Origin: Rhodospirillales bacterium
GTDB lineage: Bacteria; Pseudomonadota; Alphaproteobacteria; UBA828
Reading direction: 5' to 3'
Length of the DNA: 38,697 bases
Assembly (NCBI GenBank): GCA_028818855.1
Contig: JAPPMY010000180.1
Coordinates: 1-38,697 of the forward strand
Shown here piece by piece: positions 1-11,128 of this stretch. The stretch's first letter is position 1. Each line of letters opens with the position of its first letter. The translations under genes and the position numbers were made by a program. Below the pieces are notes generated by a model that searched no databases, had not been told where the DNA came from, and saw only the letters and a program-made list of their open reading frames with translations.

Positions 1-176
1 GCCAGGAAGCTCGGCACGTGCTTGGCCGAGCAGGTCGGCGTGAATGCGCCGGGGACGGCGAAGAGCGCAGTCTTCTTGCCGCCGAAGTAGTCGTCGCTCG
101 ATACGTCCGTGAGCCCGTCCGCCGTCAACATCTTGAAGTTTACCGACGGCACCTTGTCGCCCGCGCTGACTGCCAT
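1..176 (-). CDS. Peroxiredoxin of the Prx5/AhpE-like type (3' end outside window)
   Basis: Only the first 58 codons are present. The fragment begins MAVSAGDKVPSVNFKML and contains the peroxidatic motif PGAFTPTCSAKHVP, with the peroxidatic cysteine at residue 49. This PGAFTPTCS signature is typical of 1-Cys/atypical 2-Cys Prx5-type peroxiredoxins, cytosolic thiol peroxidases that reduce H2O2 and organic hydroperoxides using glutathione or glutaredoxin. The ATG at 176 is preceded by a GGAGAGGGAGA ribosome-binding site, so the start is secure. It is transcribed away from the FAD oxidoreductase gene. The C-terminal half, including any resolving cysteine, cannot be seen. Confidence 0.93.
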   Translation of the reverse strand, partial: MAVSAGDKVPSVNFKMLTADGLTDVSSDDYFGGKKTALFAVPGAFTPTCSAKHVPSFL

Positions 177-230
177 TGTCTCCCTCTCCTTTCGGGTGTT
201 CGATCGCCGGGTCCACCCCGGTTGGCGCGC

Positions 231-259
231 ACTATGCGAAGAGCGCCGCGGGAATGCAA
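231..259 (-). promoter_or_regulatory. Candidate sigma-70 promoter of the peroxiredoxin gene
   Basis: On the minus strand TTGCAT (254-259) and CATAGT (231-236) are separated by exactly 17 bp, about 55 bp upstream of the peroxiredoxin ATG. Each hexamer has about four matches to consensus. The rest of the 177-397 divergent gap is GC-rich with nothing else recognised. Confidence 0.45.
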
Positions 260-380
260 ACCCTGCCACGGCCGCTGACGGCCCGCGCTGCGCCCGCCCC
301 GCCGCACCCCGTTTTCCGCCGGGCGAGCGCGTGCTAGGGAATCCGGAAACGGCACGGCAAGACGCGATTGGGGAGGTTCC

Positions 381-401
381 ATGCGGGCCACGGAGCGATG
401 A
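381..401 (+). other. Possible 6-codon leader ORF overlapping the next start codon
   Basis: A strong ribosome-binding site (GGGGAGG, 370-376) lies directly before an ATG at 381 whose frame reads MRATER and stops at 399-401. That TGA overlaps the ATG at 398 of the FAD oxidoreductase as ATGA. The main gene has only a weak, very close GGAG of its own, so it may be translated by coupling to this leader. This is inference from spacing only. Confidence 0.35.
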
Positions 402-2845
402 CGGAGGGCTTGCCCACCCAGGCAGAGGTGGTGATCGTCGGCGGCGGCATCATTGGCTGCAGCATCGCCTATCATCTGACCGGGCTCGGGCGGCGGGACG
501 TCGTCCTGCTCGAGCGCGGGCACCTCACCGGCGGCACGTCGTGGCACGCCGCCGGCCTCATCAACCAGCTTCGCGCGACGTCCACGCTGACCGAGCTTGC
601 ACGCTATGCCGTTGGCCTCTACGCGTCGCTGGAGGCCGAGACGGGTCAGGCGACGGGCTTTCGCCGCAAGGGCAGCCTGCCCATCGCGCGGACCGAAGAA
701 CGGCTCACCGAGATCAGGCGCATGGCCGCGCTCGGCGACTGCTTCGGCGTCGAGGCCCACGAGATCGGGCTGAACGAGGTGAAGACGCTCTATCCGCAAG
801 TAGACGTCTCGCGGATCAAGGGCGCGATCTACATCCCCGGCGATGGCCAGACCAATCCCGTCGATACCGCGATGGCGCTCGCCAAGGGCGCGCGCGCCGG
901 CGGTGCGCGCATCGTCGAGGAGACGGCCGTCACGGGCTTCGAGCGCAGGAACGGCGCGGTCTCGGGCGTGCGTACCGAGGCCGGCACGATCGCCTGTGAG
1001 ACCGTCGTCAACTGCGGCGGCGTCTGGGCCCGCGAGATCGGGCTGATGGCAGGGGTGAGCGTGCCGCTCTATGCGGCCGAGCACATGTACGTCGTCACCG
1101 ACCCGATCGAGGGCCTCTCCCCCGACGCGCCGATCATCCGCGACACCGATGGCTACATCTACGTGAAGGAGGATGCGGGCCGCCTGCTCGTCGGCTCTTT
1201 CGAGCCGGTGTGCAAGCCGCTGCCGCTGGAGAACCTGCCCGCCGGCGCCGAGTTCGTCGAGCTGGCGGAGGACTGGGACCATTTCGAGCTGCCGATGACC
1301 AACGCGATCGAGCTGCTGCCGGTGCTCGAGCAGGCGCCCATCCGCCAGTTCATGAACGGGCCCGAGAGCTTCACGCCGGACAACAAGTTCGTGCTCGGCG
1401 AGGCGCCCGAGCTGGCCCGCTTCTTCGTCGCCGCCGGTTTCAACAGCCAGGGGATTCTCAGCGCAGCCGGCGCCGGCAAGGTGATGTCCGAGTGGATCGT
1501 CGAGGGTCAGCCGACGGTGGACCTGGCCGAGCTCGACATCTCGCGCTTCGCCGGCTTCCAGAACAACCGCCGCTACCTGGTCGACCGCACGCGGGAAAGC
1601 CTCGGCCTGCTCTTCCAGATGCACTGGCCGCATCGGCAGGTGGAGACCGCGCGCCCGGTGCGGCTCAGCCCGCTGCACGCACGCCTCGCAGCCCACAACG
1701 CCTGTTTCGGCGAGGCTGCCGGGTGGGAGCGCGCCAACTGGTTCGCCCCCGATGGCGTGAAGCCGGCGTACGAATACGCCTGGGGCAGGCAGAACTGGCA
1801 CGACTGCGTGCGCGACGAGCACGGTGCCGTGCGCAACGCCGTCGGCATCCTCGACATGAGCTTCTTCGCCAAGTACCTGGTCCAGGGCCCGGATGCGGAG
1901 CGCGAGCTGCAACGGCTCTGCGCCAACAACGTCGCCGTGCCGGCCGGCAAGGTCGTCTACACGCAGCTTCTCAACGGGCGGGGCGGGATCGAGGCGGACC
2001 TCACCGTCACGCGGCTTGCCGAAGATCGCTATCTCGTGGTGACGTCGGCGGCCTCGCAGACCCGCGACCTCACCTGGATCGAGCGCAACCTGAGCGAGGG
2101 CGCCCGGGTCTATCTCACCGACGTGACCTCGGGCTCCGGCGTGCTCGCGGTGATGGGCCCGCACGCGAGAACATTGCTGAGCCGCGTCAGCGATGCCGAC
2201 CTCGCCAACGAAGCCTTCCCCTTCGGCACCTTCCAGGACATCGACATCGGCTACGCACACGCCAGGGCGATGCGCGTTTCCTACGTGGGTGAGCTGGGCT
2301 GGGAGCTGCACATCGCCACCGAGTATGTCGTGCCGATCTTCGACCGGCTGATGGAGGCCGGCGCCGACCTCGGCGTGAGACTCTGCGGCATCCACGCGAT
2401 GGATTCGCTTCGGATGGAGAAGGGCTACCGCCACTGGGGCCACGACATCACCCAGGCCGAGACCCCGCTGGAAGCCGGCCTCGGCTTCGCCGTCTCGTTC
2501 AGGAAGGAGAGCGACTTCATCGGCCGCGCAGCCCTGGAGCGCCAGCGCGCCGACGGGCTCACCCAGCGCCTGGTTCACGTGATGCTGGGTGCGCCCGAGC
2601 CCTTCATGTTCCACGACGAGACGATCTACCTCGACGACGAGGTCGTGGGCCGCATCACGTCTGCGGCGTTCGGCTACCAGTTCGAGCGCCCGGTCGGCAT
2701 GGGCTATCTCGAGAGCGCGCGGCCGCGCGCGTGGCGGACGCTCGACGAGGGTGCCTACGAGGTGGATATCGCCGGCGAGCGTGTGCCCGCGACGGTCTCT
2801 CTCACGCCCTTCTACGATTCGGCGGGCGAGAGGCTGCGGAGCTGA
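398..2845 (+). CDS. FAD-dependent dimethylglycine/sarcosine dehydrogenase-like protein with GcvT domain
   Basis: The 815-residue protein has the full DMGDH/sarcosine dehydrogenase architecture. A Rossmann FAD site, VVIVGGGIIGCS, lies at residues 11-22. LTGGTSWHAAGL follows, with His50 at the position that carries covalent FAD in this family. Then come a DAO catalytic core to about 370, an FAO_M linker at about 370-425, and GcvT plus GcvT C-terminal domains from about 428 to the end, which bind tetrahydrofolate. The family oxidatively demethylates N-methyl amino acids such as dimethylglycine or sarcosine and passes the one-carbon unit to folate; which substrate applies here cannot be told. An in-frame TTG at 368 is an alternative start, but residues before 398 look non-coding. 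The acyl-CoA synthetase begins 11 bp downstream, suggesting co-transcription. Confidence 0.88.
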   Translation: MTEGLPTQAEVVIVGGGIIGCSIAYHLTGLGRRDVVLLERGHLTGGTSWHAAGLINQLRATSTLTELARYAVGLYASLEAETGQATGFRRKGSLPIARTEERLTEIRRMAALGDCFGVEAHEIGLNEVKTLYPQVDVSRIKGAIYIPGDGQTNPVDTAMALAKGARAGGARIVEETAVTGFERRNGAVSGVRTEAGTIACETVVNCGGVWAREIGLMAGVSVPLYAAEHMYVVTDPIEGLSPDAPIIRDTDGYIYVKEDAGRLLVGSFEPVCKPLPLENLPAGAEFVELAEDWDHFELPMTNAIELLPVLEQAPIRQFMNGPESFTPDNKFVLGEAPELARFFVAAGFNSQGILSAAGAGKVMSEWIVEGQPTVDLAELDISRFAGFQNNRRYLVDRTRESLGLLFQMHWPHRQVETARPVRLSPLHARLAAHNACFGEAAGWERANWFAPDGVKPAYEYAWGRQNWHDCVRDEHGAVRNAVGILDMSFFAKYLVQGPDAERELQRLCANNVAVPAGKVVYTQLLNGRGGIEADLTVTRLAEDRYLVVTSAASQTRDLTWIERNLSEGARVYLTDVTSGSGVLAVMGPHARTLLSRVSDADLANEAFPFGTFQDIDIGYAHARAMRVSYVGELGWELHIATEYVVPIFDRLMEAGADLGVRLCGIHAMDSLRMEKGYRHWGHDITQAETPLEAGLGFAVSFRKESDFIGRAALERQRADGLTQRLVHVMLGAPEPFMFHDETIYLDDEVVGRITSAAFGYQFERPVGMGYLESARPRAWRTLDEGAYEVDIAGERVPATVSLTPFYDSAGERLRS

Positions 2846-2856
2846 GGGCGAGGACC

Positions 2857-4521
2857 ATGCCCGAGTGGTACCCGAAGGAGCGGCTGGGCGACTTGCCGGC
2901 GGAGGCGGCCCGGCGCTGGGGCGCGCGGGAGGCGCTGGTCTGCGACGGCAAGCGCTGGACCTACCGGGAGCTGGACCGGGAGGTGGACCGGGTCGCCAAG
3001 GGGTTGATGGCGCTCGGCGTGGAGACGGGCGAGCACGTCGCGCTCTGGATGAACAACCGGCCGGAATGGCTGTTCCTCACATTCGCCATCGCCAGGATCG
3101 GCGCCGTGCTGGTGCCGCTCAACACCCGCTACCGTACCGACGACGTAGCCTACACGGTGCGCCAGTCCGACAGCGGCACCTGGATCAGCATCGACCGCTC
3201 CGGCCCCGTCGACTACGCGGCCATGCTGGCGGACGTGCTGCCGGAACTCGCGGCGCAGGACCCGCGCGCGGTGGACATCGAGGGCTTCCCGCGTCTCCGC
3301 CGCCTGGTCGTGGTCGGCGAGAACCACGTGCCGGGCACGCTGGGCTGGGAGGCGATGCTCGCCGGCAGCGAGGCGATAAGCGATGCCGCGCTCGCCGCCC
3401 GGGCGCGCGCGGTCGATCCCGACGCGCCGGTGATGATCGGCTACACCTCGGGCACCACCGGCCATCCCAAGGGCGTGCTCCACACCCACGTGATGATCCG
3501 CAACATGCGCGAGCGCGCCAACCGCATCGGCCTCACCTTCGAGGACGTGATCGTCAACCCGCTGCCCCTCTTCCACATGTACGGTTTCAGCGAGGCCGGG
3601 CTGATCGCGGTGATCGCAGGCGCCAAACACGTGCTGCTGGATCGCTTCGACGCCGACGAGTGCATGCGCCTCGTCGAGACCGAGAAGGGCACCATCACCC
3701 ACGGTTTCGACACCCATTACAAGGAGTATCTCGACTCGCTCGCGCGCACGCCGCGCGACATCTCGAGCCTCCGCTTCGGCACCTTCCCGTCGGGCATGAC
3801 GAGTTCCGCGCGCATCGCCCGGCGCGTGCAGGCCGAGATGGTGCCCACCTTCACCGGCTGGGGCATGACCGAGACCTTCACCTTCGCCACCATGTCCTTC
3901 GGCAACTCGACGCCCGAGCAGCGCTCGGACGCCTCGGGCTTCCCGGCGCCCGGTTTCGAGATCAAGGTCGTGGACCCAGAGACCGGGCGGGAGGTCGCCG
4001 CCGGCGCGGAAGGCGAGCTGCTGATCCGCGGCTACATGATCACGCAAGGCTACTACAGGAAGCCCGAGGAGACCGCGGAGGCGATCGATGCCGACGGCTG
4101 GCTGCACACCGGCGACACGGCGCTGCTCCGTGCGGACGGGCACATCCGCTTCGTCGGCCGCTTCAAGGACCAGCTCAAGGTCGGTGGCGAGAACGTGTCG
4201 CCGGCGGAGGTCGAGGCCTTCCTCATGGCCCATGAGGCCATCGACCAAGTGGCGGTGGTGGGCTACCCGGACCCGCGCCTCGCCGAGGTCGCCGTGGCCT
4301 TCGTCGTCACGGTGCCGGGCGAGTCAGTCACGAGCGACGAGGTCGCCGCCTACTGCAAGGGCCGGATCGCGAGCTTCAAGATTCCGCGCCACGTGCTGCC
4401 GGTGGACGCCTTCCCCATGACCGCCAGCGGCAAGGTGCAGAAGCACAGGCTCCGCGCGCTCGCCCTTGACATGCTGGGCGAGCCGACAGCCGAATCCACG
4501 GCCGACCGCGCCGCCGAATAG
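2857..4521 (+). CDS. AMP-forming acyl-CoA synthetase / ligase
   Basis: The 554-residue protein belongs to the ANL superfamily (acyl-CoA synthetases). It has the P-loop YTSGTTGHPKG at residues 196-206, the adenine-binding GWGMTE, the hinge region DGWLHTGD and GRFKDQLKVGGENVSPAE, and the C-terminal catalytic lysine K526 in TASGKVQKHR. It should activate a carboxylic acid with ATP to acyl-AMP and then transfer it to CoA in the cytosol. Substrate is not evident; the type resembles medium/long-chain fatty or aryl acid ligases. The ATG at 2857 has a GAGG six bases upstream; an open frame extends upstream to 2731 but overlaps the previous gene and lacks conserved residues. It lies 11 bp after the FAD oxidoreductase stop and is probably in the same operon. 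Confidence 0.88.
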   Translation: MPEWYPKERLGDLPAEAARRWGAREALVCDGKRWTYRELDREVDRVAKGLMALGVETGEHVALWMNNRPEWLFLTFAIARIGAVLVPLNTRYRTDDVAYTVRQSDSGTWISIDRSGPVDYAAMLADVLPELAAQDPRAVDIEGFPRLRRLVVVGENHVPGTLGWEAMLAGSEAISDAALAARARAVDPDAPVMIGYTSGTTGHPKGVLHTHVMIRNMRERANRIGLTFEDVIVNPLPLFHMYGFSEAGLIAVIAGAKHVLLDRFDADECMRLVETEKGTITHGFDTHYKEYLDSLARTPRDISSLRFGTFPSGMTSSARIARRVQAEMVPTFTGWGMTETFTFATMSFGNSTPEQRSDASGFPAPGFEIKVVDPETGREVAAGAEGELLIRGYMITQGYYRKPEETAEAIDADGWLHTGDTALLRADGHIRFVGRFKDQLKVGGENVSPAEVEAFLMAHEAIDQVAVVGYPDPRLAEVAVAFVVTVPGESVTSDEVAAYCKGRIASFKIPRHVLPVDAFPMTASGKVQKHRLRALALDMLGEPTAESTADRAAE

Positions 4522-4604
4522 CGGCCGGCCCTCAGGCACCCGTAGCTCGATACAACCGGACTGGATCGCATCCGGTCGCCCCACGTTCTCGCTCGTTTGC
4601 AGGG

Positions 4605-4740
4605 TGGCCCGAAAAACCCCCACCTCACCCCGGCCCTCTCCTCCCCGCCGGGGAGGAGAGGGAGTGCGGTCGGCGCCGCCTTCGTTCCCCCTCCTCCCGG
4701 GAGGAGGGGGACAGGGGGAGGTGGGAGTCCTTTCGGACCG
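4605..4740 (-). repeat. Dispersed double-hairpin repeat, copy A
   Basis: The element fills the gap between the convergent acyl-CoA synthetase and acnA. It consists of two back-to-back hairpins: CTCTCCTCCCC/GGGGAGGAGAG and CCCCCTCCTCCC/GGGAGGAGGGGG, bounded by CCACCTC and GAGGTGGG ends. It is nearly the same sequence as the copy at 9797, in opposite orientation. Its position between converging genes would suit a bidirectional terminator or REP-like element; there is no long T-tract. Confidence 0.85.
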
Positions 4741-4768
4741 CCGCGATCCGGTAAGGTCGGATTATCCT

Positions 4769-7465
<2,697 letters not shown>

Positions 7466-7554
7466 CGTGCTGCCCCCTCTTCCGAACCGGCGCCTGGCGC
7501 CTTCGCGCTGCGCTGCGCACGGTTTCTTGCCGGCCGCGCGCGCCGCCGATAGGC

Positions 7555-8325
7555 TTGGCGTTCCCGGACCTTCTAGGCTCGACCGGAGAGGGGTGCAAGA
7601 TTCCCGGCCCGGCAAGCCCTCATACCTCATCAGCGTCACGGCTCACGTCGTCCCCCGCCTGCTTCGAGGCGCACGATGTGGCCTGCATCCGCGGGGAGCG
7701 CCCGGTCTTCTCCGGGGTCTCGTTTCGCCTGGAGCGGGGCGGCGCGCTCGCGCTCGTCGGGCCCAACGGCGCGGGCAAGTCGAGCCTGCTCCGAATCCTC
7801 GCCGGTCTCCTGAAGCGGGCAGACGGAACGCTGGAGTGGGACAGCGCGCCCATCGACGAGAACTGGGCCGCCCATCGCGGCCGGCTGCACTACGTGGGCC
7901 ACCTCGATGCCGTGAAGCCGACGCTCACGGTGGCCGAGAACCTGGACGGCTGGGCCCGGTTCAGGGGTGCCGCGCGGGCCGCACCCGAAGCGCTCGCAGC
8001 GCTCGGTATCGAGGACCTCGCCGACGTTTTCGGACGCTATCTCTCGGCCGGGCAGAAGCGGCGGCTCGCGCTCGCCCGCGTGCTGGCAACGCCCGCGCCG
8101 CTCTGGCTGCTGGACGAGCCGACCGTCACGCTCGACGCCGATGCGGCCGCTCGCGTCGAGGCCATGATCGCCGCGCACCGGGCGGGCGGCGGCATGACGA
8201 TCGTGGCCACGCATGGGGAGATCGCGCCGGGCGGCGCCCAGCGTCTCGACCTCGGCCAGCACGCGGTATCGGCCGCCGAACTCCTGGCTGGCCAAGGCCA
8301 TCGGCCGGAGGAGGAAGAGTGGTAG
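7555..8325 (+). CDS. ccmA: Heme exporter ATP-binding protein CcmA
   Basis: This is the ATPase of the CcmABCD complex, which releases holo-CcmE for cytochrome c maturation. It has Walker [10 protein letters not shown] (residues 69-77 counted from the TTG at 7555), the ABC signature [15 protein letters not shown] and Walker [13 protein letters not shown]. The conserved family start ([18 protein letters not shown]) begins only about 36 residues into this frame, so the true start is uncertain. Options are TTG 7555, a rare ATT at 7600 that follows GGAGAGG, or GTG 7678, which would trim conserved residues. At 256 residues the longest form exceeds the usual 200-215. The stop overlaps ccmB by 7 bp. 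Confidence 0.92.
   Translation: MAFPDLLGSTGEGCKIPGPASPHTSSASRLTSSPACFEAHDVACIRGERPVFSGVSFRLERGGALALVGPNGAGKSSLLRILAGLLKRADGTLEWDSAPIDENWAAHRGRLHYVGHLDAVKPTLTVAENLDGWARFRGAARAAPEALAALGIEDLADVFGRYLSAGQKRRLALARVLATPAPLWLLDEPTVTLDADAAARVEAMIAAHRAGGGMTIVATHGEIAPGGAQRLDLGQHAVSAAELLAGQGHRPEEEEW
7570..7598 (-). promoter_or_regulatory. Candidate promoter for acnA
   Basis: On the minus strand TTGCAC (7593-7598) and TAGAAG (7570-7575) are spaced 17 bp apart, about 105 bp upstream of the proposed acnA start. Both boxes are partial matches. The site overlaps the 5' end of the longest ccmA reading frame, which slightly favours a later ccmA start. Confidence 0.35.
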
Positions 8326-8987
8326 GCGTGTTCCTCCGGCTCATCGGTCGCGAGTTGACGCTCGCCGTGCGGGGCGGCATCGGCTCCCTGATGGCCGTGG
8401 TCTTCTTCGTCATCGCGGTGACGCTCTTTCCCCTCGGCATCGGGCCGGAGCTTGGCCTGCTCAGCCGCATCGCGCCCGGCGCCGTTTGGGTCGCGGCGCT
8501 GCTCGCGGCGCTGCTCTCACTGGATCGTCTTTTCGTCGCCGACCACGAGGACGGCAGCCTCGAACAGTTGATGCTCGGCACGCTTCCGCTGGAGTTCGTC
8601 GTTCTGGCCAAGACGGTCGCGCACTGGCTCACGACCGGGCTCCCGCTCGCCGCCGCCGCGCCGATTCTGGCGCTCCTGTTGAACATGAGCACGGACGGCC
8701 TCGTCATCCTGATCGTGTCGCTCGTGCTAGGCACGCCGATCCTCAGCCTGATCGGCGCCGTGGGGGCGGCGCTCACCGTGGGCCTGCGGCGCGGGGGCGC
8801 GCTGATCGCGCTTCTGGTCTTGCCGCTCTATGTTCCTGTTCTCATATTCGGTGTGGGCGCGGTCGAAGGGGCCGTGCTCGACATCGGGGTGCGTGCGAAC
8901 CTGTCGATCCTGGCGGGCGGGCTGGTGGGCGCGCTGGCGCTGGGCCCGGTGGCAGCCGCGGCAGCGCTCCGCATGACGGTGGAATAG
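8319..8987 (+). CDS. ccmB: Heme exporter membrane protein CcmB
   Basis: The 222-residue integral membrane protein has about six hydrophobic segments and begins [20 protein letters not shown], as CcmB proteins do. The GTG start at 8319 follows a strong GGAGGAGGAAGA sequence and overlaps the end of ccmA. CcmB is the permease partner of CcmA in the inner membrane and acts in System I cytochrome c biogenesis. The motif DHEDGSLEQLMLG matches the family. The length equals the family norm. Confidence 0.95.
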   Translation: MVGVFLRLIGRELTLAVRGGIGSLMAVVFFVIAVTLFPLGIGPELGLLSRIAPGAVWVAALLAALLSLDRLFVADHEDGSLEQLMLGTLPLEFVVLAKTVAHWLTTGLPLAAAAPILALLLNMSTDGLVILIVSLVLGTPILSLIGAVGAALTVGLRRGGALIALLVLPLYVPVLIFGVGAVEGAVLDIGVRANLSILAGGLVGALALGPVAAAAALRMTVE

Positions 8988-8992
8988 GTGGG

Positions 8993-9766
8993 ATGGCAAC
9001 ACGGGCGACAGGGGCGGCGCGGCGAGGGAGGGCCGGATGGGCCAGCATCCACTTCTTCGCCAACCCGGCCCGTTTCCTCCGCGTTGCCCGCGCCGTCTAT
9101 CCCTGGGCGGCGGGCGCAACGGCGGCGCTGATTGCCGCCGGCCTAGTGCTCGGCCTCTACGTGGCGCCGCCGGACTACCAGCAGGGGGACGCCTACCGCA
9201 TCATCTTCGTCCACGTGCCGGCGGCGTGGATGTCGCTCTTCGTCTACGTGGTGATCGCGCTCTGCAGCGCGGCCAGCCTCGTCTGGCGCCATCCTCTGGC
9301 GGACCTGGTGGCGAAATCGAGTGCCCCGGTCGGCGCGGCATTCACCGTCATCACGCTGCTCAGCGGCTCGCTCTGGGGGCAGCCCATGTGGGGCACCTGG
9401 TGGGTGTGGGATGCGCGGCTCACCTCGATGCTGGTCCTGCTCTTCCTCTATCTCGGCTACATCGCGCTCCACGCCGCCTTCGACGACCCGGCCAAGGGCG
9501 CGCGCGTCGCCGCGATCCTGGCGCTGGTGGGCGTGGTCAACGTGCCCATCGTCAAGTTCTCGGTCGACTGGTGGAACACGCTGCACCAGCCGGCGACGAT
9601 CTCGAAAATCGACGCGCCCTCCATCGACAGCTCCATGATGGCGCCGCTGCTGCTCATGGCGGCGGGCTTCATGACCTACTATCTGACGGTGCTGATTCCG
9701 CGTGTCCGCGCCGAGATCGCGAATCGGCGCATCCGCAATCTGCGTCTGGCCCAGGTCTCGCGTTAG
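8993..9766 (+). CDS. ccmC: Heme exporter / heme-handling protein CcmC
   Basis: The 257-residue, six-helix membrane protein loads heme onto the chaperone CcmE. It carries the tryptophan-rich WWD signature WGTWWVWDARLTS and the two periplasmic heme-ligand histidines, in IIFVHVPAAW and WWNTLHQPA. The ATG at 8993 is preceded by AGGTGGG and lies 5 bp after the ccmB stop. In many alphaproteobacteria ccmD and ccmG follow at once, but here the operon ends in a repeat element and convergent accA. No CcmD-like reading frame was found downstream. Confidence 0.95.
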   Translation: MATRATGAARRGRAGWASIHFFANPARFLRVARAVYPWAAGATAALIAAGLVLGLYVAPPDYQQGDAYRIIFVHVPAAWMSLFVYVVIALCSAASLVWRHPLADLVAKSSAPVGAAFTVITLLSGSLWGQPMWGTWWVWDARLTSMLVLLFLYLGYIALHAAFDDPAKGARVAAILALVGVVNVPIVKFSVDWWNTLHQPATISKIDAPSIDSSMMAPLLLMAAGFMTYYLTVLIPRVRAEIANRRIRNLRLAQVSR

Positions 9767-9796
9767 AGCGCGTCCGTTCTTGACGGGATCACGACA

Positions 9797-9930
9797 GCCC
9801 GAAGGACTCCCACCTCCCCCTGTCCCCCTCCTCCCAGGAGGAGGGGGAACGAAGGCGGCGCGGCCTTTTCTCCCTCTCCTCCCCGCCGGGGAGGAGAGGG
9901 CCGGGGAGAGGTGGGGGCTGCCGGGCCGCA
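9797..9930 (+). repeat. Dispersed double-hairpin repeat, copy B
   Basis: This is the most regular copy and fills the ccmC-accA convergent gap. In order it shows CCGAAGGACTCCCACCTCC, a hairpin CCCCCTCCTCC/GGAGGAGGGGG, a GC-rich spacer, a second hairpin CTCTCCTCCCC/GGGGAGGAGAG, then GGTGGGGG. The rest of 9767-9992 holds nothing recognisable. Confidence 0.85.
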
Positions 9931-9992
9931 TAGCGTGCAAAATGAAGAACGTGCGGAGCCGGATGTGACCGCGCGTCCGGTCGGATGTTGCT

Positions 9993-10949
9993 TTAGCTCT
10001 CGGCGATGCTGCCGAGCGCTAGGTACTTCTCGCGTCGGTGGCTGCGCAGCCCTGCGCCGTCGAGGCCGCGGAGCTCCACGAAGGCCGTCTCGAGCGCCGC
10101 GCCGGCTTCGTCGATCGCGCTCACCGCATCGCGATGCGCGCCGCCCACGGGCTCGGGCACGATGGTGTCGATCACGCCAAGCTCCCGTAGGTCCTCGGAC
10201 GTGAGCCGGAGCGCCTCCGCCGCCACCTCCGCGTGGGCCGCGTCGCGCCAGAGGATCGACGCACACCCCTCGGGAGAGATCACCGAGTAAACCGCGTGCT
10301 CCATCATCAGCACGCGGTTGGCGACGCCCAGCGCAATGGCCCCGCCGGAGCCGCCTTCGCCGATGATAAGCGCGACCACCGGCACCCGGACGTCGAGACT
10401 GGCCTCGATGCAGCGCGCGATGGCTTCGGCCTGGCCGCGCTCCTCCGCGCCCACGCCGGGATGGGCGCCCGGCGTGTCGATCAGCGTCAGCACGGGCACC
10501 TGGAAGCGCTCCGCGAGCCTGAGCAGGCGCGCCGCCTTGCGGTAGCCCTCCGGGTTGGCCATGCCGAAGTTGTGCGCGACCCGGCCCTCGGTATCGGCGC
10601 CCTTCTCCTGGCCGATCACCATGACGGTATGGCCGCGCAACCGCCCCAGCCCGCCGATGACGGCACGATCCTCGCCGAACGCGCGGTCGCCCGCGAGCGG
10701 CACGAAGTCGGTGACGAGCCGCGCGATGTAGTCGGAGCAGTGGGGCCTAAGCTGATGGCGGGCGACCAGCGTCTTCTGCCACGGCGTGAGGCGGCTGTAG
10801 GTCTGCCGGAGCAGGCGGTCGACCTTGCCCTCGAGGCGCGAAACCTCGTCGAGCATGTTGACGCCGCTGTCGTCGCTGAGGTGGCGAAGCTCCTGGAGCT
10901 TGCCCTCAATCTCAGCGATCGGCTTTTCGAAATCGAGGTAACTGGTCAT
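9993..10949 (-). CDS. accA: Acetyl-CoA carboxylase carboxyltransferase subunit alpha
   Basis: The 318-residue protein (E. coli AccA is 319) transfers the carboxyl group from carboxybiotin to acetyl-CoA, together with AccD, in the first step of fatty acid synthesis. It begins [21 protein letters not shown] and carries the crotonase-fold core: [48 protein letters not shown] and [11 protein letters not shown]. As expected for the alpha subunit it has no zinc ribbon. The ATG at 10949 lies downstream of a TATATA box. It appears to be a single-gene unit, 180 bp from the CNNM gene in the same direction and convergent with ccmC. Confidence 0.97.
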   Translation of the reverse strand: MTSYLDFEKPIAEIEGKLQELRHLSDDSGVNMLDEVSRLEGKVDRLLRQTYSRLTPWQKTLVARHQLRPHCSDYIARLVTDFVPLAGDRAFGEDRAVIGGLGRLRGHTVMVIGQEKGADTEGRVAHNFGMANPEGYRKAARLLRLAERFQVPVLTLIDTPGAHPGVGAEERGQAEAIARCIEASLDVRVPVVALIIGEGGSGGAIALGVANRVLMMEHAVYSVISPEGCASILWRDAAHAEVAAEALRLTSEDLRELGVIDTIVPEPVGGAHRDAVSAIDEAGAALETAFVELRGLDGAGLRSHRREKYLALGSIAES

Positions 10950-10973
10950 CGAGTCGCCCGCTCGCCTAGCGCC

Positions 10974-10979
10974 TATATA
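10974..10979 (-). promoter_or_regulatory. Possible -10 box for accA
   Basis: TATATA lies 25 bp upstream of the accA ATG within an otherwise GC-rich 180-bp gap. No convincing -35 hexamer sits 16-18 bp further upstream, so the call is weak. Confidence 0.3.
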
Positions 10980-11128
10980 CCACGGCACGCACGGAAATTC
11001 GCGTTCACGATTGTCGGAGCATGTCTTGCAGTGCCGCCGGCCTGGTTTGAGACTCCCTGCTCCTACCCTGGGGGATATGGGTTTTCGCGCCCAATTCGCA
11101 AGCACCGCGCGGGGCCGGCCGGGATGCC

